Below the pieces are notes generated by a model. That model did no database searches and was not told the DNA's origin. It worked only from the letters and a program-made list of their open reading frames with translations. Below are positions 33,006 through 41,473 of a stretch of 64,000 bases of DNA, piece after piece (position 1 is the stretch's first letter; every line of letters begins with the position of its first letter). This stretch comes from Paraburkholderia sabiae (GTDB lineage: Bacteria > Pseudomonadota > Gammaproteobacteria > Burkholderiales > Burkholderiaceae). The position numbers were made by a program, and so were the translations under genes. The stretch lies in the NCBI RefSeq assembly GCF_030412785.1, contig NZ_CP125295.1, positions 3,596,001-3,660,000 on the forward strand, read 5' to 3'.

Positions 33006-33255
33006 AGCCTATTCGAACGACGACGACGTGCTCAACATCCAGGGCGACGCGCTGACGGTGTCGAACGGCACCACGCGCGTGGTGCTCAATGGCACGCTCG
33101 ACATCACGAAGGACAAGCGCGGATTGAAAGCGGCGCTCGCGCTGAAGGAAGCGCTCGACAGCATCGTCGCCGCGCTTCAGGCCGAGCCGACATTGCCGGA
33201 GCAGGTCAAGGAAGAGCCCGACGCGAAGCCGGGTGTGGTCGACAATCCGTTCTAG
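32998..33255 (+). CDS. Small acidic protein overlapping the nuclease gene
   Basis: This 85-residue protein starts with GTG inside the end of the nuclease gene, preceded by GGAGG 8 bases upstream. It begins MFKAYSNDDDVLNIQGDAL. It is rich in D, E, K and A, has a K-A-A-L-A-L-K-E-A-L-D helix and a C-terminal P-E-Q-V-K-E-E-P-D tail. It has no signal peptide, so it stays in the cytoplasm while the nuclease is exported. A protective or regulatory role is possible but unproven; I know no named family. Confidence 0.7.
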   Translation: MFKAYSNDDDVLNIQGDALTVSNGTTRVVLNGTLDITKDKRGLKAALALKEALDSIVAALQAEPTLPEQVKEEPDAKPGVVDNPF

Positions 33256-33968
33256 CGCACGCCATTCGATGCAGCGAACGCGCGCAGCTTCGCTGCATCG
33301 ACGATCTCGATCTCCGCATAGCGCAGCGCGAGCGCGCCCTGCGTCTCGAACTGTTTGAGAATCTGGTTCGTGGTTTGACGCGACAGCGCGAGCATCATCG
33401 CGAGATCTTCCTGCGGCACTTTCAGCACGCTTCGCAGCGCACCTGCATCGCCGCCGCCATATCCGCCCGCCATCAGCAGCAGACGCCGCGCGACGCGTTG
33501 TGCGGCGGGCAGCAACGCGGCTTCTTCGATTGCATCGAACGCGAGCCGCAGCTTGTGCGTGAGCAGCAGACCGAACGCATGCCAGAACGCCGGCGTGCGT
33601 TCGAGCAGCGCCGTGAGCGCCGCGCGCGGCACGTGAAACAGCAGCGTATCGCGCTCGGCATATGCGTCGTGTGTGCGCGTCTGGCCGTCGAACAACGCGA
33701 TCTCGCCGAACCAGTTCACCGGTTCGATCACCGCGAGCAACGCTTCCTTGCCGTCCACGCTCGCCGAGCCGATCCGCATCAATCCATCGAGCACACAATA
33801 GAAGCCGTCATCGGCATCGCCGCGATTGAAGAGGCGCTGGCCCGCTGGCAGCCGCCGCGTGCGTCCCGTTTCGATCAGTTGCATGCGCAACGCGTCCGGC
33901 GCCGAGCGAAACCACGCGCTGCGATCGAGCAGTTCCGCAAGTTCAGACGACGGAATAGCGAATGTCAT
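33252..33968 (-). CDS. Crp/Fnr-family transcription regulator
   Basis: This 238-residue protein has a cyclic-nucleotide-like beta-roll (residues 15-140: G-Q-R-L-F-N-R-G-D-A-D-D-G-F-Y, G-E-I-A-L-F-D-G-Q-T-R-T-H-D-A-Y-A) and a C-terminal winged helix with V-P-Q-E-D-L-A-M-M-L-A-L-S-R-Q-T-T-N-Q-I-L. The R-T-H-D-A-Y region replaces the usual cAMP-binding R-S-A. No Fe-S cysteine cluster is present, so it is not a classic FNR. Its stop overlaps the convergent small-protein stop by 4 bases. Confidence 0.9.
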   Translation of the reverse strand: MTFAIPSSELAELLDRSAWFRSAPDALRMQLIETGRTRRLPAGQRLFNRGDADDGFYCVLDGLMRIGSASVDGKEALLAVIEPVNWFGEIALFDGQTRTHDAYAERDTLLFHVPRAALTALLERTPAFWHAFGLLLTHKLRLAFDAIEEAALLPAAQRVARRLLLMAGGYGGGDAGALRSVLKVPQEDLAMMLALSRQTTNQILKQFETQGALALRYAEIEIVDAAKLRAFAASNGVR

Positions 33969-34059
33969 GAGAGCCTGAATGGTTCGAATTGTCGGCTAGC
34001 CGAAAGTGTCGCAGCGCGCCGCCCGCGATTATGATGACTTTCGACGAGGAACGGCATCC

Positions 34060-34605
34060 ATGAGAACGCTCACCGACCAGCTCGCGCAATACGCAGCCTA
34101 TCATCGCGACCGGCGCAACATCGCGACGCATTTCATCGGCATTCCGATGATCGTGCTCGCGCTCGCCGTGCTGCTGAGCCGGCCCGCGTGGACGCCCGAC
34201 TCGTTGCCATTCGCGCTGTCGCCTGCGTGGGTGCTGTTCGGCCTCAGCGTGATCTACTACTTCGTGCTCGACGTGCCGCTCGGTCTGATGATGTGCGTCG
34301 TGTCGCTGGCATGCGTGGCGTGCGGCGCATGGCTCGCCGCACAACCGACGTTGACGTGGCTCGCATCGGGCATCGGCCTGTTCGTGGTCGGCTGGGCGTT
34401 CCAGTTCGTGGGACACGTCGCCTACGAGCACCGCAAGCCCGCCTTCGTCGACGATGTGATCGGCCTGCTGATCGGCCCGCTGTTCGTGCTCGCCGAAACG
34501 CTGTTTGCGTTCGGCTGGCGGCCCGCGTTGCGCGAGGCGATCGAAGCGAAAGTCGGCCCCACGCATGTCGATGCCGCGCATGGCGTCACGCGGCATCGCT
34601 CCTGA
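34060..34605 (+). CDS. Mpo1/DUF962 membrane protein
   Basis: This 181-residue protein has A-A-Y-H-R-D-R-R-N-I-A-T-H-F-I-G-I-P near the N-terminus, then several membrane helices. Late motifs G-W-A-F-Q-F-V-G-H and Y-E-H-R-K-P-A follow. These histidine blocks define the Mpo1/YGL010w family. Yeast Mpo1 is an iron dioxygenase that shortens 2-hydroxy fatty acids, so a related fatty-acid role in the inner membrane is likely. It converges on the EamA gene with a 2-base gap. Confidence 0.85.
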   Translation: MRTLTDQLAQYAAYHRDRRNIATHFIGIPMIVLALAVLLSRPAWTPDSLPFALSPAWVLFGLSVIYYFVLDVPLGLMMCVVSLACVACGAWLAAQPTLTWLASGIGLFVVGWAFQFVGHVAYEHRKPAFVDDVIGLLIGPLFVLAETLFAFGWRPALREAIEAKVGPTHVDAAHGVTRHRS

Positions 34606-34607
34606 GT

Positions 34608-35498
34608 TCAACGCGGCGCGAGCAGCCTCGCGCTATGCAACGCCGTCAGCCCGACGGCGATCCAGATCGGCACATAAGTGCCAAGCTGCTGCGCCGTCAG
34701 CGTTTCGCCGAGCAGCGTCACGGATACGATCACCAGCAACACCGGCTCCACATAACCGAGGATGCCGAACAGCGCCATCGGCAGCAGACGGCTCGCTTTC
34801 AGATACGTCGCGAGCGCAATCGTGCTCAGTGCGCCGAGTCCCGGCAACAGCAACAGCCACATATCGATGCGGCCCGACAGCAGCGCGAGCGAGCCGCCGC
34901 TGAACACCATTGCGAGTGCGAACGGCAGCATCAGCGACATTTCGAGCGCAAAGGCCGTCAGCGAATCGGCGTTCATCTTGCGCCGCAACACGAAGTACGG
35001 CGGATAGCCGACCGCGACCAGCAGCGTCGGCCAGGAAAACGCACGCGTCACCCACAGTTCGTGCAGCACGCCCACGGCCGCGCACGCCACGGCGAGCCAC
35101 TGCAACGGTTCGAGCCGCTCGTGATAGTAGAAACGCCCGAGCAGCACCATCGACAGCGGCAACAGAAAGTAGCCCAGCGACACTTCGAGCATCCGCCCAT
35201 GCAGCGGCGCCCACAGGAACACCCACAACTGCGCGCCTAGCAATATCGCGCTGGCGACCAGCAGCAGTGCGGTGCGCGGCTCGCGAAGCACGCGCTGCAA
35301 TAGCGCCTGCAATTGCGGCAGACGCGAGCGGACGGCAATCAGCGTGAAAGCGCCCGGCACGGTCCAGATCACGCGCCACGCGAAGATATCGAGCCCCGTC
35401 AGCGGCGCGAGCAGTTTCGCGTACACGGACATCAGGGCGAAGAGCGTCGATGCGCACACGGATAACGCGATGCCGCGCCCCGGTTGATAAGCGTTCAT
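34608..35498 (-). CDS. EamA/RarD-family transporter
   Basis: This 296-residue protein has about ten hydrophobic helices and the RarD-like blocks G-I-A-L-S-V-C-A-S-T-L-F-A-L-M-S and F-A-W-R-V-I-W-T-V-P. Further blocks are G-Y-F-L-L-P-L-S-M-V-L-L-G and the late L-P-M-A-L-F-G-I-L-G-Y-V-E-P-V-L-L. EamA proteins are inner-membrane drug/metabolite exporters. The substrate is not known, although the neighbouring EgtD gene invites comparison. Alone on the minus strand. Confidence 0.85.
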   Translation of the reverse strand: MNAYQPGRGIALSVCASTLFALMSVYAKLLAPLTGLDIFAWRVIWTVPGAFTLIAVRSRLPQLQALLQRVLREPRTALLLVASAILLGAQLWVFLWAPLHGRMLEVSLGYFLLPLSMVLLGRFYYHERLEPLQWLAVACAAVGVLHELWVTRAFSWPTLLVAVGYPPYFVLRRKMNADSLTAFALEMSLMLPFALAMVFSGGSLALLSGRIDMWLLLLPGLGALSTIALATYLKASRLLPMALFGILGYVEPVLLVIVSVTLLGETLTAQQLGTYVPIWIAVGLTALHSARLLAPR

Positions 35499-35946
35499 CG
35501 GCGGGAAGTCTCGTTCATTGTTAAGTCTTGTTTTAACTGCGCGACGCCGGCGCGCTCCGGTGCGAGCGAGGCCGTGCCGCGTGAAGCGCGCATTCTAGGG
35601 TATGTGCGACTCACTCGCACTTTTCGGCCAGATTGCGTCCGTGCATATCCACGTTCGATGCACTATAAAAACTAACTCCATCTCCACGCCGCATGTCGTC
35701 GGCGAATCGTAGGCGGGTCGTCTGCGGAAACACAAGCCTGTTTCTTGCTTCTATGTACCGCTCGAAGCCGCGTCAGCGGCTTTCAATATGCTTCTGTGCA
35801 CGCGACGCACACGAACGCAGACACGCGCCGGTCATCGAATGCGCTCACGCTTGGTTCGCTGAACGCACGCCGGTCCACTCACTCCAACGCATTCGCTCTT
35901 CCGCAGTCCGCAAGCCATCACTGGAACGAGACAACACGGAGCCAAC
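35499..35946. other. 448-base gap between EamA and EgtD genes
   Basis: No gene of good quality is visible; a short frame at 35693-35950 has no known motif and no ribosome site. A TATAAAAAC stretch near 35665 could be a -10 box for egtD, but no -35 lies at the right distance. The divergent genes presumably share this regulatory space. Confidence 0.5.
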
Positions 35947-36927
35947 ATGACTCAGCCAGCCGTATCGCATCACCTGTCGCACGACGTATCGCCGGAATTC
36001 GCCGCCGCCGTTCGCGCTGGCCTCAGCAAGCAGCCCCAGAAGGAATTGCCGTCGAAGTATCTGTACGACGAAGTCGGTTCAGCGCTGTTCGAGGTGATCA
36101 CCGCGCTGCCCGAATACGGCGTCACACGCGCCGAAGAACGCCTGCTCGCGCAACACGCGGGCGACATCGTCGCGCAGTTGCCGCACAACGCGATCGTCGC
36201 GGAACTGGGCAGCGGCAGCGGCCGCAAGACGCGCCGCATCCTCGAAGCGCTCTGTAAAAAGCGCCCCACTTCTTACTGCCCGATTGAAATTTCGCGCACC
36301 GCTTTGCAATTATGTCGCCGTGAACTCGGCGATATCGAACGCATTTCGATCGTCGGCTACGAACGCGACTATCTCGCGGGGCTGGCCGAAGTGAGCAAGC
36401 GCCGCGCCAGCGACGAGCCGCTGCTCGTGCTGTTTCTCGGCAGCACGATCGGCAATTTCGGACGGCTCGCGGCCACGCGTTTTCTGCGCGATATCCGCAA
36501 CATGCTCGCGCCCGGCGACGCGCTGTTGCTCGGCACCGACCTCGAAAAGCCAGTGCCCGTACTGATTTCAGCGTACGACGATCCGATCGGCGTAACGGCT
36601 GCGTTCAACCTGAACCTGCTCGCACGCATCAATCGCGAACTGGACGGCGATTTCCCGCTGGATGCCTTCGAACACGTCGCGCGCTTCAATCCGGACGTGC
36701 GCAGCATCGAGATGCATCTGCGCGCGAAGCGCAACGTGAAAGCGCAGGTGCGCGCGGCGCAGCTGACGGTCGAACTGCGCGAAGGCGAGACGATCTGGAC
36801 GGAGAGCAGCCACAAGTATCGTGCGGAAGAATTGCATGCGATCGCCGACGATGCGGGCTTCACATGCAGCCATCAATGGCTCGAGCGCGATTGGGGTTTT
36901 GCGGAAAGTCTGCTGGTGGCGCGTTGA
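35947..36927 (+). CDS. egtD: L-histidine N-alpha-methyltransferase (EgtD-like)
   Basis: This 326-residue protein contains L-P-S-K-Y-L-Y-D-E-V-G-S-A-L-F-E, L-P-E-Y-G-V-T-R-A-E-E, A-E-L-G-S-G-S-G-R-K-T and F-L-G-S-T-I-G-N-F. These are the EgtD/DUF2260 hallmarks of a SAM-dependent enzyme that methylates histidine three times to hercynine, the first step of ergothioneine synthesis. No EgtB, EgtA or EgtC lies in the window, so the pathway would need a partner elsewhere. An intrinsic terminator follows. Confidence 0.9.
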   Translation: MTQPAVSHHLSHDVSPEFAAAVRAGLSKQPQKELPSKYLYDEVGSALFEVITALPEYGVTRAEERLLAQHAGDIVAQLPHNAIVAELGSGSGRKTRRILEALCKKRPTSYCPIEISRTALQLCRRELGDIERISIVGYERDYLAGLAEVSKRRASDEPLLVLFLGSTIGNFGRLAATRFLRDIRNMLAPGDALLLGTDLEKPVPVLISAYDDPIGVTAAFNLNLLARINRELDGDFPLDAFEHVARFNPDVRSIEMHLRAKRNVKAQVRAAQLTVELREGETIWTESSHKYRAEELHAIADDAGFTCSHQWLERDWGFAESLLVAR

Positions 36928-36942
36928 GCGCCTTCATGACAT

Positions 36943-36976
36943 AAAAAGCGCGCGGACTCGAGCCGCGCGCTTTTTT
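36943..36976 (+). terminator. Bidirectional intrinsic terminator
   Basis: AAAAAGCGCGCGG (36943-36955) and CCGCGCGCTTTTTT (36963-36976) flank a 7-base loop. The poly-A side also serves the convergent acylphosphatase gene. Confidence 0.88.
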
Positions 36977-36986
36977 GTGTGCCGTT

Positions 36987-37283
36987 TTACTGCTGCTGAA
37001 AGCGCTCGTAGCGCTTGTCACTGGCGCGCTCTTCGTGCGTGACTTCCGTCACGCGCGCCGTCGGCGGCCCGTGACGCAGCCACGACAGCATCCGGTCGAG
37101 CTGGTTCGCCGGCCCTTGCAACATGGCTTCGACGGAACCGTCTTCCAGGTTCGCCACCCATCCCCGGATACCTAGCGCATGCGCCTGGCGCACCGTCGCG
37201 TGACGAAAGCCGACGCCCTGCACCATGCCGCGCACCCGCACGTAGTACGTTTCCATACGCGAATCGAGATCCGTGCCGGACAT
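36987..37283 (-). CDS. acyP: Acylphosphatase
   Basis: This 98-residue protein has V-R-V-R-G-M-V-Q-G-V-G-F-R, the phosphate-binding loop with catalytic Arg, and G-W-V-A-N-L-E-D-G-S-V-E-A with the catalytic Asn. It hydrolyses acyl phosphates such as acetyl or carbamoyl phosphate in the cytoplasm. AAGGAGGTGA, nearly the full anti-SD sequence, precedes the ATG at 37283. The hpnA gene lies divergent upstream. Confidence 0.93.
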   Translation of the reverse strand: MSGTDLDSRMETYYVRVRGMVQGVGFRHATVRQAHALGIRGWVANLEDGSVEAMLQGPANQLDRMLSWLRHGPPTARVTEVTHEERASDKRYERFQQQ

Positions 37284-37460
37284 GCTCTCACCTCCTTCTA
37301 TGCGTTTACGCGGGCATTCTAGTCGCGCCACGCGCGCTTTGCTTGCTGCGTTCCGCTTTGGCCTGGATGCGGGCGAGCATCGCGCGCACCGCGGGACAAT
37401 CACGGCCTTAACGCGCAGCACGTACAATTCCGACCTCTGCAAATCATCGAACGCCACGCA

Positions 37461-38471
37461 ATGACCGATCAGACTCGCGACCTCGTACTCGTCACCGGTG
37501 CATCCGGTTTCGTCGGCTCGGCCGTCGCGCGCATCGCGCAGCAAAAGGGCTTTGCGGTGCGCGTGCTAGTGCGTCCGACCAGCCCGCGCCGCAACGTCGA
37601 ATCGCTCGATGCGGAAATCGCGGTCGGCGACATGCGCGACGAGGCGTCGATGCGTGCGGCAATGCGCGGCGCGCGCTATCTGCTGCACGTCGCCGCCGAT
37701 TACCGGCTGTGGGCGCCCGACCCGCACGAAATCGAGCGCGCGAATCTCGAAGGCACGGAAGCGACGATGCGCGCAGCGCTGAAGGAAGGCGTGGAGCGCG
37801 TCGTGTACACGAGCAGCGTCGCGACGTTGAAGGTCACGGGCTCGGGCGCCTCCGTCGACGAAACTTCACCGATGACGCCGGATCAGGCGATCGGCGTCTA
37901 CAAGCGCAGCAAGGTGCTCGCCGAGCGCGCCGTCGAACGGATGATCGCGAACGACGGCCTGCCCGCTGTCATCGTCAATCCGTCGACGCCCATCGGTCCG
38001 CGCGACGTGAAGCCGACGCCGACGGGCCGCATCATCGTCGAGGCGGCGCTCGGCAAGATTCCCGCGTTCGTCGATACGGGGCTGAACCTCGTGCATGTCG
38101 ACGACGTGGCAATGGGCCACTTTCTCGCGCTCGAACGCGGCAAGATCGGCGAGCGCTACATTCTGGGCGGCGAGAATCTGCCGCTGCAGCAGATGCTCGC
38201 CGATATCGCGGGCATGGTCAGTCGCAAGCCGCCGACGATCGCGCTACCGCGCTGGCCGCTATATCCGCTCGCAGTCGGCGCGGAAGCGGTCGCGAAGTTC
38301 ACGAAGCGCGAGCCGTTCGTGACCGTCGACGGCCTGAAGATGTCGAAGAACAAGATGTACTTCACGTCGGCGAAAGCGGAGCGCGAACTCGGCTATCAGG
38401 CGCGTCCGTATCGCGAAGGCTTGCGCGATGCGCTCGACTGGTTCCGCGAAGCGGGCTATCTGAAAGCGTGA
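37461..38471 (+). CDS. hpnA: HpnA, hopanoid-associated sugar epimerase
   Basis: This 336-residue protein has the Rossmann motif V-T-G-A-S-G-F-V-G-S and the short-chain dehydrogenase Y-K-R-S-K catalytic Tyr-Lys. The extended-SDR blocks H-V-A-A-D-Y-R-L-W and V-N-P-S-T-P-I-G-P-R-D are characteristic of the hopanoid-associated HpnA group. The enzyme is thought to modify a sugar nucleotide for hopanoid side chains; the substrate is not firmly known. It opens the hopanoid island on the plus strand. Confidence 0.9.
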   Translation: MTDQTRDLVLVTGASGFVGSAVARIAQQKGFAVRVLVRPTSPRRNVESLDAEIAVGDMRDEASMRAAMRGARYLLHVAADYRLWAPDPHEIERANLEGTEATMRAALKEGVERVVYTSSVATLKVTGSGASVDETSPMTPDQAIGVYKRSKVLAERAVERMIANDGLPAVIVNPSTPIGPRDVKPTPTGRIIVEAALGKIPAFVDTGLNLVHVDDVAMGHFLALERGKIGERYILGGENLPLQQMLADIAGMVSRKPPTIALPRWPLYPLAVGAEAVAKFTKREPFVTVDGLKMSKNKMYFTSAKAERELGYQARPYREGLRDALDWFREAGYLKA

Positions 38472-38589
38472 CGGCGCGACGCCTCTCTGCGCGGACTTGC
38501 ACACGCTTTGTTACAACTCGCGATGCCGGCTCGAAAGCTCACGTCGGCGCGCAGAAGGTAAAATCGCGGGTCTTACCAGAGAACTACGC

Positions 38590-39120
38590 ATGAATCTTCA
38601 GGAACAGCTTGGCGCGCTCGAAACAGGCGTCCAACAGCTCATTCAGGCTGCGACGGCTTCTGTCGCGGCATCGCGCGAAGCCGACGCCGCGACCGCCAAG
38701 CAGGCGGACGGCGAACCGGCGGCCGTTGCGGAAGCCGCCGTCGTTGCGCCCGTCGAACCGCAAGCCGAAGCGGACGTTGCGGACGCCGCAGACGACAAGC
38801 CGACGCTGCATATCGAGCGTCCGAGCCAGAACGAAATCACGATGTCGATCGGCGGCAAGTCGGTCACGCTGCATACGCTGCAACTGGCTCAGCTGCTCGA
38901 GGAACTGTCGAACGCGCGTGCGTCGATGGAACCGGAAGTGCCGCCGAACCTGCCCACAGGCTGGCGTTTCGTGTCGACGAAAAATCCGATGATGGCCGTG
39001 CAGAAGCAGTCGAACGGCGACCGTCTGCTCGTGATGCGCCATACAGGACACGGCTGGGTGCCGTTCCAGTTTTCGCCGGACATGGTCATTCAGATGTACA
39101 TGATGCTGACGCAGAAGTGA
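38590..39120 (+). CDS. Conserved hypothetical protein in the hopanoid island
   Basis: This 176-residue protein starts MNLQEQLGALETGVQQLIQA. Residues 25-80 form a low-complexity Ala/Glu/Val-rich linker. The structured C-terminal part contains I-T-M-S-I-G-G-K-S-V-T-L-H, F-V-S-T-K-N-P-M-M and G-H-G-W-V-P-F-Q-F-S-P-D. It has no signal peptide. I do not recognise the family. It lies 118 bases after hpnA and is convergent with the transglycosylase, so any link to hopanoids is only by position. Confidence 0.75.
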   Translation: MNLQEQLGALETGVQQLIQAATASVAASREADAATAKQADGEPAAVAEAAVVAPVEPQAEADVADAADDKPTLHIERPSQNEITMSIGGKSVTLHTLQLAQLLEELSNARASMEPEVPPNLPTGWRFVSTKNPMMAVQKQSNGDRLLVMRHTGHGWVPFQFSPDMVIQMYMMLTQK

Positions 39121-39151
39121 TCGCATGCGACGGCCACGCGGCCGTCGGTCT

Positions 39152-39823
39152 TCAATGCGTCAGCGGCAGCAACGAATTCAGCAGACTGGTCGCGCGCTGC
39201 GAAACACTCGGACTGCTCGCGGCGTCCGCCACAGGGCTCACGTAGACCACGGGCCCGATACACAACGACGAATAGCGCGCATCGCAGTCGCCGTCGCGAG
39301 CCGGCAGCGGCTGGTCGGCACCCGGCACTGCGCTGGCATCGGTAGCCACGACATCCGCGAACGTCTTTACGCGGCCGTTGACCTTCTCCGCATACGCCTG
39401 CGATCCGCCGTAGCTCTTCAACGCGGCATTCAGATCGCCGCCCGCCGATTTCACGTAGCCGTACAGAATCGCCGAGCCGATTTCGATGTTGGTCTCGGGA
39501 TCGGTCAGATCCTTCACGTCTTTCAACATGCGTTTGTGCGCGCCGGGCACGACCTGCATCAGCCCCGTTGCGCCGTTGCCGCCCTTGGCCTTTTCCTTGA
39601 AACGCGATTCGATCGAGATGATCGCGAGAATCAGCGCGGGCGGCAGCGCGTACTTTTCCGACGCGGCGCGCACAGCGTTCGATATCTGTTCGGCCTTCTC
39701 TTTCGCGAGGCCGAACTTCTGGCGGAGATAGTCGGAGGTGCGGTCGTGGTTCGTCTGATCGTCGGCTGATGCATTCTGCATAACACTGAGCACAAGGACG
39801 ATCAGGCAGACCAGCCGCTTCAT
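39152..39823 (-). CDS. Lytic transglycosylase (SLT domain)
   Basis: This 223-residue protein has a Sec signal (V-C-L-I-V-L-V-L-S-V, cleavage near A-S-A-D). The soluble-lytic-transglycosylase motifs are I-I-S-I-E-S-R-F with catalytic Glu, G-A-T-G-L-M-Q-V-V-P and N-I-E-I-G-S-A-I-L. It cuts murein glycan strands in the periplasm, forming 1,6-anhydromuropeptides. Its ATG overlaps the hpnB stop as ATGA, coupling it to a hopanoid gene, which is unusual. Confidence 0.9.
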   Translation of the reverse strand: MKRLVCLIVLVLSVMQNASADDQTNHDRTSDYLRQKFGLAKEKAEQISNAVRAASEKYALPPALILAIISIESRFKEKAKGGNGATGLMQVVPGAHKRMLKDVKDLTDPETNIEIGSAILYGYVKSAGGDLNAALKSYGGSQAYAEKVNGRVKTFADVVATDASAVPGADQPLPARDGDCDARYSSLCIGPVVYVSPVADAASSPSVSQRATSLLNSLLPLTH

Positions 39824-40998
39824 TGATTCGACCCGGCGGGCGCCTGCACGCGCGCCTTCCATTGGCCGCCCTTGCCGCGCCAGTAGCGCACGGCCGAGCC
39901 GAACGTCGCGCTGACGTAGAACAGCGCGATGAGCGGCAGGAACGGCGCCCACAGCGGCGAGCGCTGGTAGTAGCGCAGCATCGGCGCGTAGGCGCAGCAC
40001 ATCGCGCCCCACGCGAGCCACGCCGGCCAGCCTTTCGGCCCGAGCAGAAGCGCGACGGCGGGAGGCACGAGATAGATGATCGTCATGCCGAGCAGCGTGC
40101 CCGCCAGCAACAACGCCGAATAGCGCAGCTGCGTGAACGCCGTGCGCGCGATCATGTTCCAGATTTCGCGCCAGCTGTCGTACGGACGCAGCGAGACGCT
40201 GCGCGCCGCCACGTCGAGACGGATGGGATGACGGCCCTCGCCGCGATGCTTGATGCGCGCGGCGAGACTGCAATCGTCGATCAGTTCGGCGCGGATCGAT
40301 TCGATGCCGCCCGCTTCTTCGAGCGCCGTACGGCGCACCAGCATGCAGCCGCCCGCCGCGCCCGCCGTGCGATTGCGCGGATTGTTGACCCACGCGAACG
40401 GATACAGCTTCGCGAAAAAGAACACGAAGGCGGGAATCAGCGCCTTTTCCCAGAACGAATCGCAACGCAGACGCACCATCAGCGAGACGAGGTCGCGCTT
40501 TTCGGCGTCGGCGCGCATCACGAGTTGCGTGAGCGCATCGGACGGATGGCCGATGTCGGCATCCGTGAGCAGCAGGTATTCCGGCGAGTAGCCGAGCGAA
40601 CGCGCCGCCTCGATGCCCTGCGACTGCGCCCAGACCTTGCCCGACCAGGCCGCCGGCAGCGGCTTCGCGCTGATCACCGTCAGCCGGTCCGGGCACTGAA
40701 GCGCGAGCGCGGCGGCGCGGGCGGCGTCGGCGGTGCCGTCGGTGCTGTGGTCGTCGATGACGATTACGTGGAAGTCGCCCCGATACTCTTGCGTGAGCAA
40801 CGAGGTGACGGCCCGCGCGATCACGTCCGCTTCATTGCGCGCGGGAACGACGGCGGCGACGCCGGGCCACGCGTCGCGCGCCTCGGGCGCGAGCGGCGCA
40901 GCGGGCTGCGCGCGCCAGAAACCGCCGCGCGCGAACAGCAGCACACACCAGATCAACAGCGACAGACACGCCAACACAAACAGAACCGCCGCAATCAT
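39820..40998 (-). CDS. hpnB: HpnB, hopanoid glycosyltransferase
   Basis: This 392-residue membrane protein has an N-terminal helix. A GT2 domain follows with V-P-A-R-N-E-A-D-V-I, D-D-H-S-T-D-G-T, T-D-A-D-I-G-H and a late D-D-C-S-L-A. C-terminal membrane helices come after R-P-Y-D-S-W-R. This is the HpnB group of hopanoid-associated glycosyltransferases. The ATG at 40998 has AGAGGG upstream. It shares an ATGA overlap with the transglycosylase gene downstream and is divergent from ispH. Confidence 0.88.
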   Translation of the reverse strand: MIAAVLFVLACLSLLIWCVLLFARGGFWRAQPAAPLAPEARDAWPGVAAVVPARNEADVIARAVTSLLTQEYRGDFHVIVIDDHSTDGTADAARAAALALQCPDRLTVISAKPLPAAWSGKVWAQSQGIEAARSLGYSPEYLLLTDADIGHPSDALTQLVMRADAEKRDLVSLMVRLRCDSFWEKALIPAFVFFFAKLYPFAWVNNPRNRTAGAAGGCMLVRRTALEEAGGIESIRAELIDDCSLAARIKHRGEGRHPIRLDVAARSVSLRPYDSWREIWNMIARTAFTQLRYSALLLAGTLLGMTIIYLVPPAVALLLGPKGWPAWLAWGAMCCAYAPMLRYYQRSPLWAPFLPLIALFYVSATFGSAVRYWRGKGGQWKARVQAPAGSNQ

Positions 40999-41473
40999 GC
41001 ATAGCCCTCTATGGAAGCCGCGCGCTTCGGACGCGGCGACGGGCGCGGCGCGCCAGCAGAACACGCGACGCTGCGCCAGTCGTGGAAATCGAGCACTGGC
41101 CGGCTATCGAATATGTGATAGTCCGCGTTTTCGATACGTTCAAGAATGCGTCGTCGACGAAAGACGCCGCAGAAAATTCAATTGCCACATGCCGGACGGC
41201 GCATGCGATGCGTCGGCGCAGCAAAGCCCAGTAGTTTAAGGGTTCCCGCCAACCGACGCAGCGAGTCATTTTTGCCGCGACGCCCGCCACACAAACGCCA
41301 CACTCCGGTGCGCCTGAAAAGCAAACAGACGGCGATAGCGTTAGAATGCGCGTTTGGTCTCAAGTATCGACTTTCGTCGGATTTAAGACATCAACTAAAT
41401 ATACAGACGCGGCGAACAGGTCGTTTTTACCGATCTGGACCGGAACCCCGCGTCAGTCGGAGTTCGCCAGCTT
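40999..41473. other. 475-base divergent region between hpnB and ispH
   Basis: No gene can be supported. The ispH side contains the A/T-rich stretch ACTAAATATACAG around 41394-41406, a possible promoter element, but no clear -35/-10 pair at standard spacing. The ATG of ispH is preceded by a weak ribosome site. Confidence 0.45.

Noticed and set aside
35693..35950. 85-codon plus-strand frame before egtD
   Set aside because: No ribosome site, no motif, overlaps the egtD start; more likely leader DNA.
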